Source of the DNA: Streptomyces canus
GTDB lineage: Bacteria; Actinomycetota; Actinomycetes; Streptomycetales; Streptomycetaceae
Assembly: GCF_030816965.1 (NCBI RefSeq)
Contig: NZ_JAUSYQ010000002.1
Span: 9,786,001-9,850,000, forward strand
DNA length: 64,000 nt
Reading direction: 5' to 3'
In this document: positions 46,010-55,103 of the stretch, piece by piece
Numbering within the stretch: position 1 is the stretch's first letter
Layout of the letters: each line of letters opens with the position of its first letter
The notes under the pieces: model-generated
The model's database searches: none
Seen by the model: the letters and a program-made list of their open reading frames with translations, nothing else
Told to the model about the DNA's origin: nothing
Translations under genes and position numbers: made by a program

Positions 46010-47081
46010 CACCACCGATCTCCCCGTCCCCGCCCTGGACGTCGAGGCGTGGACGTGTCCGGCGCCCCTGCGGGACCGGCCGCGGGTCGTCATGGGCCAC
46101 GGCGGCGGTGGAGTGCTCTCCGCCGAACTGGTCCAGCAGATCTTCGCTCCCGCTTTCGGGGGCGAGGTGCTCGCCCAGATGGGTGACGCCGCCGTCCTCT
46201 CCCTGGGCGGTGCCCGGCTGGCGTTCTCCACCGACTCCTACGTGGTGCGGCCGCTGTTCTTCCCCGGCGGAAGCATCGGCGACCTGGCGGTCAACGGCAC
46301 CGTCAACGACCTCGCCATGAGCGGCGCCCGCGCCGCCTACCTCTCCTGCGGATTCATCCTGGAGGAGGGCGTCGAGCTCGATGTGGTCACCAGGGTTTCC
46401 GTGGCGCTGGGGGCGGCCGCGCGCACCGCCTGTGTGGAGGTGGCCACCGGCGACACCAAGGTGGTGGAGGCCGGCCACGGCGACGGGATCTACATCAACA
46501 CCGCGGGCATCGGTCTCGTCCCGGCGGGCGTCGATCTGCGCCCTGAGCGGGTCGTCCCCGGCGACGTCGTGATCGTCAGCGGCGCCATCGGTGTCCACGG
46601 GGTGGCGGTCATGAGCGTCCGCGAGGGACTGGAATTCGGAGTGGAGATCAAGAGTGACTGCGCGGCGCTCGGCGGCCTGGTCGACGCCATGCTCGCCGTC
46701 ACCCCGGATCTGCACGTCCTGCGCGACCCCACCCGAGGCGGCCTGGCCGCCTCGCTCAACGAGATCGCGCAGGCCTCCGGCACCGGGGTGGTCATCCAGG
46801 AACGCGACGTGCCGGTCCCGCCGGCCGTGGCCAACGCCTGCGCCATTCTCGGACTGGACCCCATGTACATCGCCAACGAGGGCAAGCTGGTCGCCTTCGT
46901 TCCGCGTGAGCACGCCGACGCCGTCCTCGGGGCGATGCGCGCCCATCCTCTGGGCGCGGACTCCGTGATCATCGGTGAGGCCGTGGAGGCGCATCCGGGC
47001 ATGGTCGTGGCGCGGACCGGCCTGGGAGGGACGCGGGTGGTCGACCTACCGATCGGGGAGCAGCTGCCGCGGATCTGCTGA
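46002..47081 (+). CDS. hypE: hydrogenase expression/formation protein HypE
   Basis: A 359-aa PurM-like enzyme that dehydrates the carbamoyl group on its C-terminal Cys to the cyanide donor. The protein ends PRIC, giving the required terminal Cys. The ATP-binding motifs ([27 protein letters not shown], then [15 protein letters not shown]) are intact. It is translated from TTG 46002, inside the end of hypD, with AGGAGG about 10 nt upstream. It closes the hyp operon before a hairpin. Confidence 0.94.
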   Translation: MSDTTDLPVPALDVEAWTCPAPLRDRPRVVMGHGGGGVLSAELVQQIFAPAFGGEVLAQMGDAAVLSLGGARLAFSTDSYVVRPLFFPGGSIGDLAVNGTVNDLAMSGARAAYLSCGFILEEGVELDVVTRVSVALGAAARTACVEVATGDTKVVEAGHGDGIYINTAGIGLVPAGVDLRPERVVPGDVVIVSGAIGVHGVAVMSVREGLEFGVEIKSDCAALGGLVDAMLAVTPDLHVLRDPTRGGLAASLNEIAQASGTGVVIQERDVPVPPAVANACAILGLDPMYIANEGKLVAFVPREHADAVLGAMRAHPLGADSVIIGEAVEAHPGMVVARTGLGGTRVVDLPIGEQLPRIC

Positions 47082-47107
47082 CAGGGGCGTCGTTTGCCGA
47101 GGACCTG

Positions 47108-47153
47108 CCGTCCGGGCCGGATCGGAGGGCTGATCCGGTCAGCGCTCGGACGG
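47108..47153. terminator. hairpin downstream of hypE
   Basis: Nested arms: CCGTCCG (47108-47114) with CGGACGG (47147-47153) and CCGGATC (47117-47123) with GATCCGG (47132-47138) around an 8-nt loop. It lies between convergent genes and overlaps the end of the minus-strand gene at 47139, so it may serve both directions. Confidence 0.6.
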
Positions 47154-47513
47154 CGGATCCTGTGGGTCCACGCCGGTCTTGGCGGCAGCGTCCTTCGTGC
47201 CGCTGGGGCGCTGGGAGCGGCCCTTGCGTCCGGTGTCGCGCCTGCCCCTCTCGTCCGCGTCGCCGTACTCCTCGCCGCTTGCGTTCGGGCTTTCGACCGT
47301 GTCACCGGGGACGGACTTCGTCTCCTCGGCGGACTTCGTCCGGCCCGGACCGCGCTTGCCGGCATGCTCGGCACGGAAGGAGCGTTCGGCGCTCGGGTTG
47401 TCCTGCTGGCGTGTCTCGTCCACATCGGGCGACCAGCCGTGCTGTCCGGTGCCCTGGTGACGGGTGGGCCCCTTTCCGTGCGGTGGCTCGGACGAACGTG
47501 GTTTCTTCGACAT
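47139..47513 (-). CDS. low-complexity hypothetical protein
   Basis: A 124-aa very polar protein (MSKKPRSSEPPHGKGPTRHQ, then repeated Gly, Glu, Asp, Lys and Arg) with no hydrophobic core, predicted disordered. Similar small charged proteins are found in Streptomyces, but no function is known to me. GAAGG lies upstream of ATG 47513. It converges with hypE. The reading frame could be chance in GC-rich DNA, but the start region and the lack of frame bias toward Arg/Pro/Ala make it more believable than its overlaps. Confidence 0.5.
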   Translation of the reverse strand: MSKKPRSSEPPHGKGPTRHQGTGQHGWSPDVDETRQQDNPSAERSFRAEHAGKRGPGRTKSAEETKSVPGDTVESPNASGEEYGDADERGRRDTGRKGRSQRPSGTKDAAAKTGVDPQDPPSER

Positions 47514-47778
47514 GGTCGGATCCGCCTTCTCACGGTCAGTGGGAGCGTCGGACGTGCCCCCGAGTCCAGTGAATTATCCCACCTTGTAATAGTTTGGGCA
47601 CTTCATGACCATTCCGGCGCGACCATAGAAATCGGTGACGGGGGATACGGCTGAGTAGGGCCCTGAGTGGTCGAGGGCGGCTGCCCAACGGCGACAGACG
47701 CCCGTGAGCGCACGGTGGCCGCGCAGACCCTGCCCCTGATGACGGGGACACGCGGGTCGTCCCGCGTGGGTCGGTGCG

Positions 47779-48244
47779 TCACTGCTCATCGAGGGGTTCC
47801 TGCCGGGCGAGGAACTCCTCGAACGCCGCCTTCTGCTTCGGATCCATGAAGCCCTGCCGGACATTACGGGCCCGCTCCTGGAGCCAGTGCGCCTCGTCGG
47901 GGTCCAGGAGCTCGGCGACCACCACGCCTTCGCGAGCCACCGCCGTGCGCCCGCCCGCGCGTCGACGAAAGAGCGTGAACGGGCCGAATTCCTCAGGGTG
48001 GGCCAGTTCCGGCCTCTCCGTGTCCGCCCGGTCCCCGTCCCCGGCGTCACTCGCCGGGTAGGCGGTGGGAGCCCAGTGCTCCCAGAGCGCCAGCGGGCAC
48101 CAGCACGACACGTTCTGCCTTGTCACGCCCCTCCCACAGGAACGTGACCGTGACGGGCTCGCCGACCGCCTCGGCCAGCCCGAGCACCCTCTCCGTCTCA
48201 TCGTTGACCGGGTAACCCGCCACTACCTCAATCTGAATTCCCAT
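47779..48244 (-). pseudogene. hypothetical protein with an apparent frameshift
   Basis: From ATG 48244 one frame gives MGIQIEVVAGYPVNDETERV, then LGLAEAVGEPVTVTFLWEG, down to ALGALGSHRLPGE, where it stops at 48047-48049. A second frame continues with plausible sequence (AYPASDAGDGDRADTERPEL, then AHPEEFGPFTLFRRRAGG) and ends FEEFLARQEPLDEQ at 47779. Neither half looks complete, and the second has no good start, so I read one protein of about 155 aa broken near 48070. A sequencing error or true mutation would look the same. Confidence 0.45.
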
Positions 48245-48517
48245 GGTGCGTGAGGCTACTGGCCGCCTCTGACATGCCATCACCACTGTGGAATGCGGGC
48301 GGGACTTCATGCGGCAGTGCCGCCCGGTTCCGCCGCCGTCAGCCCAACTGGCAGGGCAAGGCTGGCGGGTTGGAAACCACCGCGCACCCGAAACCGCGCG
48401 GCCGAAGCCGTTCGCATGGACCGACGGCAGGGGTGGGACGGCGGGGCCGGGGTAACCGCGTCTGTACGAAGGCCTTGTCGCACAGGAGTTGTCGTCGACC
48501 TTCCCGGGAGGACAGTC

Positions 48518-48667
48518 GTGCCTGGCATGTTGGAGAAGATCAAGCAGTTCAGCAGGAGCCCGCAGGGGCGACGAGCCGCCGAGCAGGTGCGCCGTGCCTC
48601 AGCCGATCCGCGTCGCCGGGCCCAGGCTCGGCAACTGCTCGGCAGGCTCCGGGGCCGGCGCCGCTGA
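48518..48667 (+). CDS. small basic hypothetical protein
   Basis: A 49-aa peptide beginning at GTG 48518 with a strong ribosome site (GGGAGG) 6 nt upstream. It reads VPGMLEKIKQFSRSPQGRRA and ends in an Arg-rich tail (QARQLLGRLRGRRR), with no membrane segment. The length, ribosome site and codon choice support a real gene. A nucleic-acid-binding role is possible from charge alone; nothing more can be said. Confidence 0.5.
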   Translation: MPGMLEKIKQFSRSPQGRRAAEQVRRASADPRRRAQARQLLGRLRGRRR

Positions 48668-48929
48668 ATGACGCCTTCAGGTCCCCGAGCGGCCCGCGTG
48701 AGGGCTGCGCGGGCCAACTGATTCCCGAAGACCCCCAGGGCTGCCGTTCGCCCGCACCTGATGAGGCTTGGTGATCGCTCCACCCAGTGCGGGCGTCTCC
48801 CATGGTCGGGCGAGTAGCGTGGTATCCGGGGCGCACAAGCCCGCGCCCCCCGCATCCGGACGTACGGCCACCGGGGAAGAAGGATGACCGGGTGTGCTCA
48901 CCATGCGGCCGGATGGAGGTGCGGTGGTG

Positions 48930-49787
48930 ATGACCGACCTTCGTGATCGTCTGGGCAAGGCCGTCTTCCGGCGAGTGGCCGGTCCTGACGGCCCTGCCAA
49001 CCGTGCCCGCATCCACGACACCCCCGGACCCCGGTGGTTCGGTCCGGAACGTCCCATCCGCACCGTCCACGGTGACGCGTCGATGTTCATCGGCGGGCTG
49101 AGCGCTCTCCTTCTCCAGTCCCTGCATCCGCTCGCCATGGCCGCCGTGTCCGCGCACTCCGGATTTCGCGGTGACCCCTGGGGGCGATTGCAGCGCACCA
49201 GCACCTTCCTGGCTGTCACGACGTACGGCACCGCTTCCGACGCCGAGGACGCCGTCGCGCGGGTGCGTGCCATCCACCTCAGGGTGCGCGGGACGACGTC
49301 CGAGGGACTTCCTTACCGTGCCGCGGACCCGCATCTGCTGGGCTGGGTGCACGTGGCCGAGACCGAGAGCTTCCTGCGCGCGCACGAACGCTATGGGGGC
49401 CGGCCGCTCGACACGGCGGGGTATGACGACTACGTGGCCGATACCGCGCGGGTGGCCGAGGCACTGGGCGTGATCGATCCACCCCGCGATCGCCAGGCCC
49501 TTGCCAGACGCCTGGCCATGTACGAGCCGGAACTGCGCGCCACCCCGGAGGCCCGGGCCGCCGCCCGGTTCCTGCTGCTGAACCCACCGCTACCGCTTGC
49601 CGTGCGGCCGTTCTACGGCGTCCTGGCGGCGAACGCGGTCGCGCTGCTTCCGCAGCGGGAGCGGGGCGTACTCCGACTGCCAAGGCTCCCTGTCGTGGAG
49701 GGTCTCGCGGTACAGCCCGCAGGCCTGCTGCTGACGCACACCCTCCGCTGGGCCATGAGCTCGGGGCCGCGATCCCGGCCGGAGTGA
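48930..49787 (+). CDS. oxygenase MpaB / DUF2236 family protein
   Basis: A 285-aa protein of the group related to latex-clearing protein and MpaB. Family motifs are visible: GPRWFGPERPIRTVHGDASM, SLHPLAMAAVSAHSGFRGDP, then GRLQRTSTFLAVTTYG, and conserved His residues (including one in LLGWVHVAETE) that bind heme or metal in relatives. The reaction in this subgroup is unknown. I start at ATG 48930, 10 nt after GGAGG; GTG 48894 is in frame and possible. A short GC-rich hairpin lies about 190 bp downstream. Confidence 0.8.
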   Translation: MTDLRDRLGKAVFRRVAGPDGPANRARIHDTPGPRWFGPERPIRTVHGDASMFIGGLSALLLQSLHPLAMAAVSAHSGFRGDPWGRLQRTSTFLAVTTYGTASDAEDAVARVRAIHLRVRGTTSEGLPYRAADPHLLGWVHVAETESFLRAHERYGGRPLDTAGYDDYVADTARVAEALGVIDPPRDRQALARRLAMYEPELRATPEARAAARFLLLNPPLPLAVRPFYGVLAANAVALLPQRERGVLRLPRLPVVEGLAVQPAGLLLTHTLRWAMSSGPRSRPE

Positions 49788-50286
49788 AGCTCGAAGGCGG
49801 TCGGCGAGCGGACCGAGCGCAGGCCAGGGCTCGACACGCTCGCGCCGTACACCTCGACGCCGCGTTTGTGATCGCCGCAGCCTTCGTCGGCTTCCGGCCT
49901 GGCGGAACCCGTTGGGCAGGCCGGCGTCTTCTCGATTCGGCTCCTGCCCGATGTGACGCGCCAGTCATGGGGTCGGCGGCCGGCCCTCCGGCCGCATTCG
50001 CCTCTGCCCAAGTCCGTTACGTGGCGGACCCGTTGCGATCTGCTCGGCGATACAAGCGGTCGGCCCGACGGCTCCGGCCTCCTCCGGTCGCCGTCGCGGG
50101 CAGAGTGGGCGCGTCCCCCCTTCGACCCGCCCCGTTTCCGGCTGCCCCATGGCGTCCGACCGTCAGCCGCCCCCACCGCCCCATCCGTGTTCTACCGCCC
50201 CATTGTGTTGAGCCAACGGCCCCCCTACTGTTCGACTTTGCCTGAGTCTGTTTGATGCTGATCGTTCAGGCGATAGGGAGGCCGCA
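49788..50286. other. 499-bp intergenic region before the GH35 gene
   Basis: No gene is supported. A hairpin lies at 49976-49995. The last 90 bp before the GH35 start turn A/T richer, with a possible regulatory stretch near 50240-50275 (CTGA...TCAG arms around atcgt). I could not assign a promoter with confidence, and no GAAGCGCTTC-type operator is present here. Confidence 0.5.
49976..49995. terminator. GC-rich hairpin
   Basis: GCGGCCGG (49976-49983) pairs with CCGGCCGC (49988-49995) across a 4-nt loop. It may end transcription from the MpaB-like gene, although it is distant and no T-run follows. Confidence 0.4.
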
Positions 50287-53200
50287 GTGCGGGGTAATCC
50301 GATCGATCCAGAGACTGCAAGACCCGGTCGCCGTGGGTGGTGGAGGGCCGTCATCGCGACGGCCGCGACCATCGCCCTGGCCGTGGGTATGGCCACGCCC
50401 GCCACGGCGCGGGAGGCGGACGGGCCGACATCCGCCGCCGCTCCTGCCGCCGACGCGCAGATGCACACGGTGACTCTCGACGGCTACTCGTTCCTCGTCG
50501 ACGGCAAGCGGACCTACCTCTGGTCCGGCGAGTTCCACTACTTCCGGCTTCCCAGCCCGGACCTGTGGCGGGACATCTTCCAGAAGATGAAGGCCGCCGG
50601 CTTCAACTCCACCTCCCTGTACTTCGACTGGGGGTACCACTCGCCCAAGCCGGGCGTGTACGACTTCACCGGGGTACGTGACGTCGACAAGCTCCTCGAC
50701 ATGGCCGAGGAAGCCGGGCTCTACGTGATCGCGCGCCCCGCGCCGTACATCAACGCGGAGGTCGACAGCGGCGGCCTGCCCGGCTGGCTGACCACCAAGG
50801 CCGAGAACAACCGCAGCGACGACCCGCGGTTCCTCAAGTACGCCGACGAGTGGCTGACACAGATCGACAAAATCATTGCCCGGCATCAACTCACCAACGG
50901 CACCGGGTCAGTCATCGCCTACCAGGTCGAGAACGAGTACTACAACGGCTCCGCCTCCGCCCGCTCCTACATGCAGCACCTGGAGGACAAGGCCCGCGCC
51001 GACGGCATCACCGTGCCGCTGACCGGCAACAACAACGGCACCTTCAACTCCGGTGCCGGCGCCCTGGACGTGGACGGCCCGGACTCCTACCCGCAGGGCT
51101 TCGACTGCTCGAACCCCACGAAGTGGAACGGCGTCCCCGACATCAGCTACGACCACCCCGCCGGCAAGCCGCTGTACTCCCCGGAGTTCCAGGGCGGCGC
51201 CTTCGACCCGTGGGGCGGCCCGGGCTACGACAAGTGCGCCGAGCTGATCAACGACCAGTTCGCCAACGTGTTCTACAAGCAGAACATCGCGGTCGGCGCG
51301 ACGGCGCAGAGCTTCTACATGACCTACGGCGGCACCAACTGGGGCTGGCTCAGCATGCCGCAGAACTACACGTCGTACGACTACGGAGCCGCGATCCGCG
51401 AGACCCGACAGCTCGATCCGAAGTACGACGAGGACAAGCTGATCGGGTACTTCACCCAGTCGGTAGCCCCGCTGACCAAGACCGACGCGATCAGGACCAC
51501 GCCACCGGACGACTCCGCAGTCGTCGACACCGCCCGGATGAACCCGGACACCAAGACGCAGTTCCATGTGCTGCGGCACGGCAACTCCACGTCCACGGCG
51601 GTCGACAGGACGCACATCTCGCTGGACTTCAACGCCCAGCCGGCCGGGGACACCAGCTACACCTGGGACGACCCCGACTCAGCGCTCCAGTACGCCGGTT
51701 CGTGGTCGCACGTGGCCGACCAGAGCTACACCGGCGGCGACTACAAGAAGACCGAGTCGTTCTCGAACAAGGCCGGTGACTCGGTCACCGTCCCCTTCGA
51801 CGGCACCGCGATCCGCTGGATCGGCTCGAAGACCAACAACCACGGCAACGCCGACGTCTACCTCGACGGCACCAAGGTGGCGACGGTCGACGACTCCGGC
51901 GGCGAGAACCAGGCGGTGATCTTCCAGAGGACCGGCCTGGCGCCCGGGGCGCACACGCTGAAGATCGTCGTCTCCGGGAACCACAGCTCGGGGTCCACCG
52001 ACAACTACGTGTCCATCGACGCCATCGACGTGCCCACAGGTGACGCCGCCGCGCAGCCGACCTACCCGGTCGTCCCCCAGCAGCCGGGCACCGCGATCAC
52101 ACTCGACGGACGCGACTCCCACGTCATTGTGGCGAACTACCGGCTCGGGGAAGCGCAGTTGCAGTACTCGACCTCGGAGATCATGACCAACGCGACCATC
52201 GGTGGCCGGGACGTCGCCGTGCTCTACGGCGACTCGGACAGCGACGGCGAAACCGTCCTGCGGTACTCCTCCAAGCCCACCGTGAGCACCAGCGGCGGTG
52301 CTGTCACCACCACCTGGGACCCGGCCACCGGTGACCTGCGGCTGAACTACACCCACAAGGGCCTGATCCGGGTCAACGTCAGCGGCGGCGGACAGCCCCC
52401 GCTGTTGCTGCTCGTGGGCGACAAGGCCACCGCGAAGACGTTCTGGCGTCAGGACACCGCGACCGGCCCGGTCCTGGTGCGCGGCACGCACCTGCTGCGG
52501 ACGGCGACCAGCCTGAACGGCGGCCGCACGGTGGCTCTCACCGGCGACAACGCCGACGACAAGAACATCGAGGTGTTCACCTCCGCGGCCCGCGTCACCT
52601 GGAACGGCCGGTCCGTGGCCACGAGGGCCACCGACACCCGGAGCCTCGCCGGCACGATCCCGACGGCCGCCGCCGTACACCTGCCGGACCTGACGAACTG
52701 GAAGCATGCCGAGGAGTCCCCCGAAGCGGCCCCCGGCTTCGACGACACCGGCTGGCAGGTGGCCGACCGGACGACCACCAACAGCGTCTCCGGCATCAAC
52801 AAGCTGCCGGTGCTCTACGCGGACGACTACGGTTTCCACACCGGCAACACGTGGTACCGCGGCCGCTTCCACGCCACCGGCAAGGAGACCGGCATCCACC
52901 TGGTCTCGGACTCCGGCGGAGGGGCGCAGGCGTTCTCCGCCTGGCTCAACGGCACCTTCCTGGGCAGCTCCACCACCGGCAGCGCCGACTTCACCTTCCC
53001 GGCCGGTTCGGTCAAGTCCACGGGTGACAACGTCATCTCCGTGCTCACCGTGAACATGGGGCACGAGGAGGACTACAACTCCACCAACGGCAACAAAACC
53101 GCGCGCGGCCTGACCAGCGCCTCCCTGGTCGGAGCCCCGCTGACCTCCGTCACCTGGCGCCTTCAGGGTGTACGCGGTGGCGAGGACCTCCAGGACACGG

Positions 53201-54462
53201 TGCGCGGACCGCTCTCGACGGGCGGCCTGTACGGCGAGCGGGCGGGATGGTCCCTCCCGGGTTACCCGGACGGCAAGTGGAACCGGGTCAGCCTGCCGAC
53301 GACCGACACCCGCCCCGGGGTGTCCTGGTACCGCACCGATGCCACTCTGGACCTGCCCCACGGCCAGGACACCTCACTCGGCCTGACGTTCACCGACGAC
53401 CCGTCCCGCAAGTACCGTGCCACGATCTTCGTGAACGGCTGGCAGGTCGGCAACTACGTCAACTACCTCGGTCCGCAGCACACGTTCCCCGTCCCCAACG
53501 GAATCCTGAACCCGAACGGCCGCAACAGCATCGCCATCGCCGTGTGGAACCTGGACGGCAGCACCGGCGGCCTCGGCAAGGTCTCGCTCACCGACTACGG
53601 CAGCTACGCCTCGTCCCTGCGCGTCGCGCAGAACGACAGTCCGCGCTACGACCCCCGGAAGTACGCGATGCCGAAGCGTCCCGGAGCGGAGGTCACCTTG
53701 GACGTGCCCGACACCGCTCAGCCGGGAGAGGCCTTCACGGCCCGGACGACCGTGCGGGTGCCCAAGGACGCAGCGCCCGCGTCCCGGCTGACTGCCTCGC
53801 TCTCCGCACCCGACGGCTGGAGCGTGAGCGCCACGAGTCCCGTGTCCCTCAAGCGCCTGCAGCCGGGCGGATCGGCAGCCTTCACGTGGAAGGTCCAGCC
53901 ACCGACCGGGGATCTGCCGTCCGCCTCGGCACTGACCACCACGGTGCACCACCTGCAGAACGGACGGCAGGCCACTGGTGTCGACGAGCGCATCATCGGC
54001 GGGATACCACCGGCGCCGCCGGCCGGGAGGAGCGCTGTGAGCGACCTGCCGTTCCTGTCTTCCACCAACGGATGGGGTCCCGTCGAGCGTGACAGCAGCG
54101 TCGGCGAGCAGGCGGCCGGGGACGGCCGTGCGATCAGTATCGGCGGAGTGGGTTACGCCAAGGGCCTCGGCACCAACGCGCTCAGCGACATCCAGCTCTA
54201 CCTCGCCGGAAACTGCTCGCGGCTGACGGCGGAAGTGGGCGTCGACGACGAGACGGGTGGTGCGGGAACGGTGACGTTCTCCGTGATCGCCGACGGCAGG
54301 ACCCTGCTGACCACGCCGACGATCCGCGGCCGACAGACCGCCGTGCCCATCGACGTCGACGTCAGCGGCGCCCAGGTGGTCGATCTCAAGGTCGGCGACG
54401 GAGGCGATGGCAACGGCAACGACCACGGCGACTGGGCGGTACCGACACTGACGTGTGGCTGA
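50287..54462 (+). CDS. secreted multidomain GH35 beta-galactosidase with NPCBM module
   Basis: A 1391-aa exported enzyme. A signal peptide covers about residues 1-42. The GH35 barrel (about residues 58-400) opens with SFLVDGKRTYLWSGEFHYFR; the acid/base is Glu217 (VENEY) and the nucleophile Glu300 (SPEFQGG). The middle holds an inserted beta module (YAGSWSHVADQSYTGGDYKK) and the jelly-roll domains usual for large beta-galactosidases (TTWDPATGDLRLNY; TWYRGRFHATGKE; SWYRTDATLDLP). Near residue 1140 a NEW3-like domain begins, and the last 140 residues form an NPCBM/CBM51-type module. It starts at GTG 50287. It stands alone, 3 kb from the hydrogenase locus, but its beta-galactoside specificity complements the ricin island. 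Confidence 0.92.
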   Translation: MRGNPIDPETARPGRRGWWRAVIATAATIALAVGMATPATAREADGPTSAAAPAADAQMHTVTLDGYSFLVDGKRTYLWSGEFHYFRLPSPDLWRDIFQKMKAAGFNSTSLYFDWGYHSPKPGVYDFTGVRDVDKLLDMAEEAGLYVIARPAPYINAEVDSGGLPGWLTTKAENNRSDDPRFLKYADEWLTQIDKIIARHQLTNGTGSVIAYQVENEYYNGSASARSYMQHLEDKARADGITVPLTGNNNGTFNSGAGALDVDGPDSYPQGFDCSNPTKWNGVPDISYDHPAGKPLYSPEFQGGAFDPWGGPGYDKCAELINDQFANVFYKQNIAVGATAQSFYMTYGGTNWGWLSMPQNYTSYDYGAAIRETRQLDPKYDEDKLIGYFTQSVAPLTKTDAIRTTPPDDSAVVDTARMNPDTKTQFHVLRHGNSTSTAVDRTHISLDFNAQPAGDTSYTWDDPDSALQYAGSWSHVADQSYTGGDYKKTESFSNKAGDSVTVPFDGTAIRWIGSKTNNHGNADVYLDGTKVATVDDSGGENQAVIFQRTGLAPGAHTLKIVVSGNHSSGSTDNYVSIDAIDVPTGDAAAQPTYPVVPQQPGTAITLDGRDSHVIVANYRLGEAQLQYSTSEIMTNATIGGRDVAVLYGDSDSDGETVLRYSSKPTVSTSGGAVTTTWDPATGDLRLNYTHKGLIRVNVSGGGQPPLLLLVGDKATAKTFWRQDTATGPVLVRGTHLLRTATSLNGGRTVALTGDNADDKNIEVFTSAARVTWNGRSVATRATDTRSLAGTIPTAAAVHLPDLTNWKHAEESPEAAPGFDDTGWQVADRTTTNSVSGINKLPVLYADDYGFHTGNTWYRGRFHATGKETGIHLVSDSGGGAQAFSAWLNGTFLGSSTTGSADFTFPAGSVKSTGDNVISVLTVNMGHEEDYNSTNGNKTARGLTSASLVGAPLTSVTWRLQGVRGGEDLQDTVRGPLSTGGLYGERAGWSLPGYPDGKWNRVSLPTTDTRPGVSWYRTDATLDLPHGQDTSLGLTFTDDPSRKYRATIFVNGWQVGNYVNYLGPQHTFPVPNGILNPNGRNSIAIAVWNLDGSTGGLGKVSLTDYGSYASSLRVAQNDSPRYDPRKYAMPKRPGAEVTLDVPDTAQPGEAFTARTTVRVPKDAAPASRLTASLSAPDGWSVSATSPVSLKRLQPGGSAAFTWKVQPPTGDLPSASALTTTVHHLQNGRQATGVDERIIGGIPPAPPAGRSAVSDLPFLSSTNGWGPVERDSSVGEQAAGDGRAISIGGVGYAKGLGTNALSDIQLYLAGNCSRLTAEVGVDDETGGAGTVTFSVIADGRTLLTTPTIRGRQTAVPIDVDVSGAQVVDLKVGDGGDGNGNDHGDWAVPTLTCG

Positions 54463-54492
54463 CGGCCGTACAGAGGAAGTGGGTCCCGGATT

Positions 54493-54526
54493 CTGCTGCC
54501 CGTGCCTCGCGAGGCACGGGCAGCAG
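54493..54526. terminator. 34-bp perfect palindrome, bidirectional terminator
   Basis: Arms CTGCTGCCCGTGCCTCG and CGAGGCACGGGCAGCAG are exact complements with no spacer. It lies between the convergent GH35 and PPOX-type genes, 30 bp after the first stop and 22 bp from the second. Confidence 0.8.
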
Positions 54527-54548
54527 AGGCGCGTCACTGTGATGGTGC

Positions 54549-54995
54549 TCAGGCGCGCTGACGCTCCTCCCGCTGCCGTACCAGTTCCTCGACCGCGCTC
54601 GGCAGGGTCGTCTCGAAGTCGATCAGCTTCGCCCAGGTCGGTGTCACGACGATCCGGACCATGCCGTCGTGGTAGAGCGAACGCACCTCCGCCTCCCACT
54701 CAGGGATGCCGTCGACGAAGTCCAGCTCGGCTCGGCCCCGGATGAGGAGGATCTTGGGCGGGTGCACCTCGGTGTCGATCGTCAGGGCGACCGCCGGGTT
54801 CTCACGCAGGGCCGGGAGCTTCGGGGCGTTCTTCGTGGTGCACATGACGATCTCCGAGCCGTTCCAGACGAACGCGATCGGGACGTTGCGGGGTGTGCCG
54901 TCCTTGGCGACGTATGCCAAGCGGGTGACGTCGCGTGCCAACAGTTCCTGGCTGATCGGTCGGTTCAGAACCTCGGTGATCTCGTGCGTTTCCAC
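54549..54995 (-). CDS. PPOX-class flavin/F420-binding oxidoreductase
   Basis: A 148-aa protein of the split-barrel pyridoxamine-phosphate-oxidase-like group. The start, GTG 54995 after GGAGGA, gives the typical beginning LLARDVTRLAYVAKDGTPRN, followed by PIAFVWNGSEIVMCTT and a short barrel (HPPKILLIRGRAELDF). Many actinobacterial members bind F420 or heme; the exact cofactor is not visible. It converges on the GH35 gene through the palindromic terminator. Confidence 0.82.
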   Translation of the reverse strand: METHEITEVLNRPISQELLARDVTRLAYVAKDGTPRNVPIAFVWNGSEIVMCTTKNAPKLPALRENPAVALTIDTEVHPPKILLIRGRAELDFVDGIPEWEAEVRSLYHDGMVRIVVTPTWAKLIDFETTLPSAVEELVRQREERQRA

Positions 54996-55103
54996 GGTTG
55001 TTCCTCCGTTGTCCTTCTCGGTCCGGCCGACCGATCGCTGGGGTCGGTCACACCTGGGACGGAGTCAGCGCCACATTCTCGACACCCGGAGGCACACTGA
55101 GTT

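Noticed and set aside
49784..50245. Open frames in the gap before the GH35 gene
   Set aside because: They overlap each other on both strands, show no motifs and have no good start signals.
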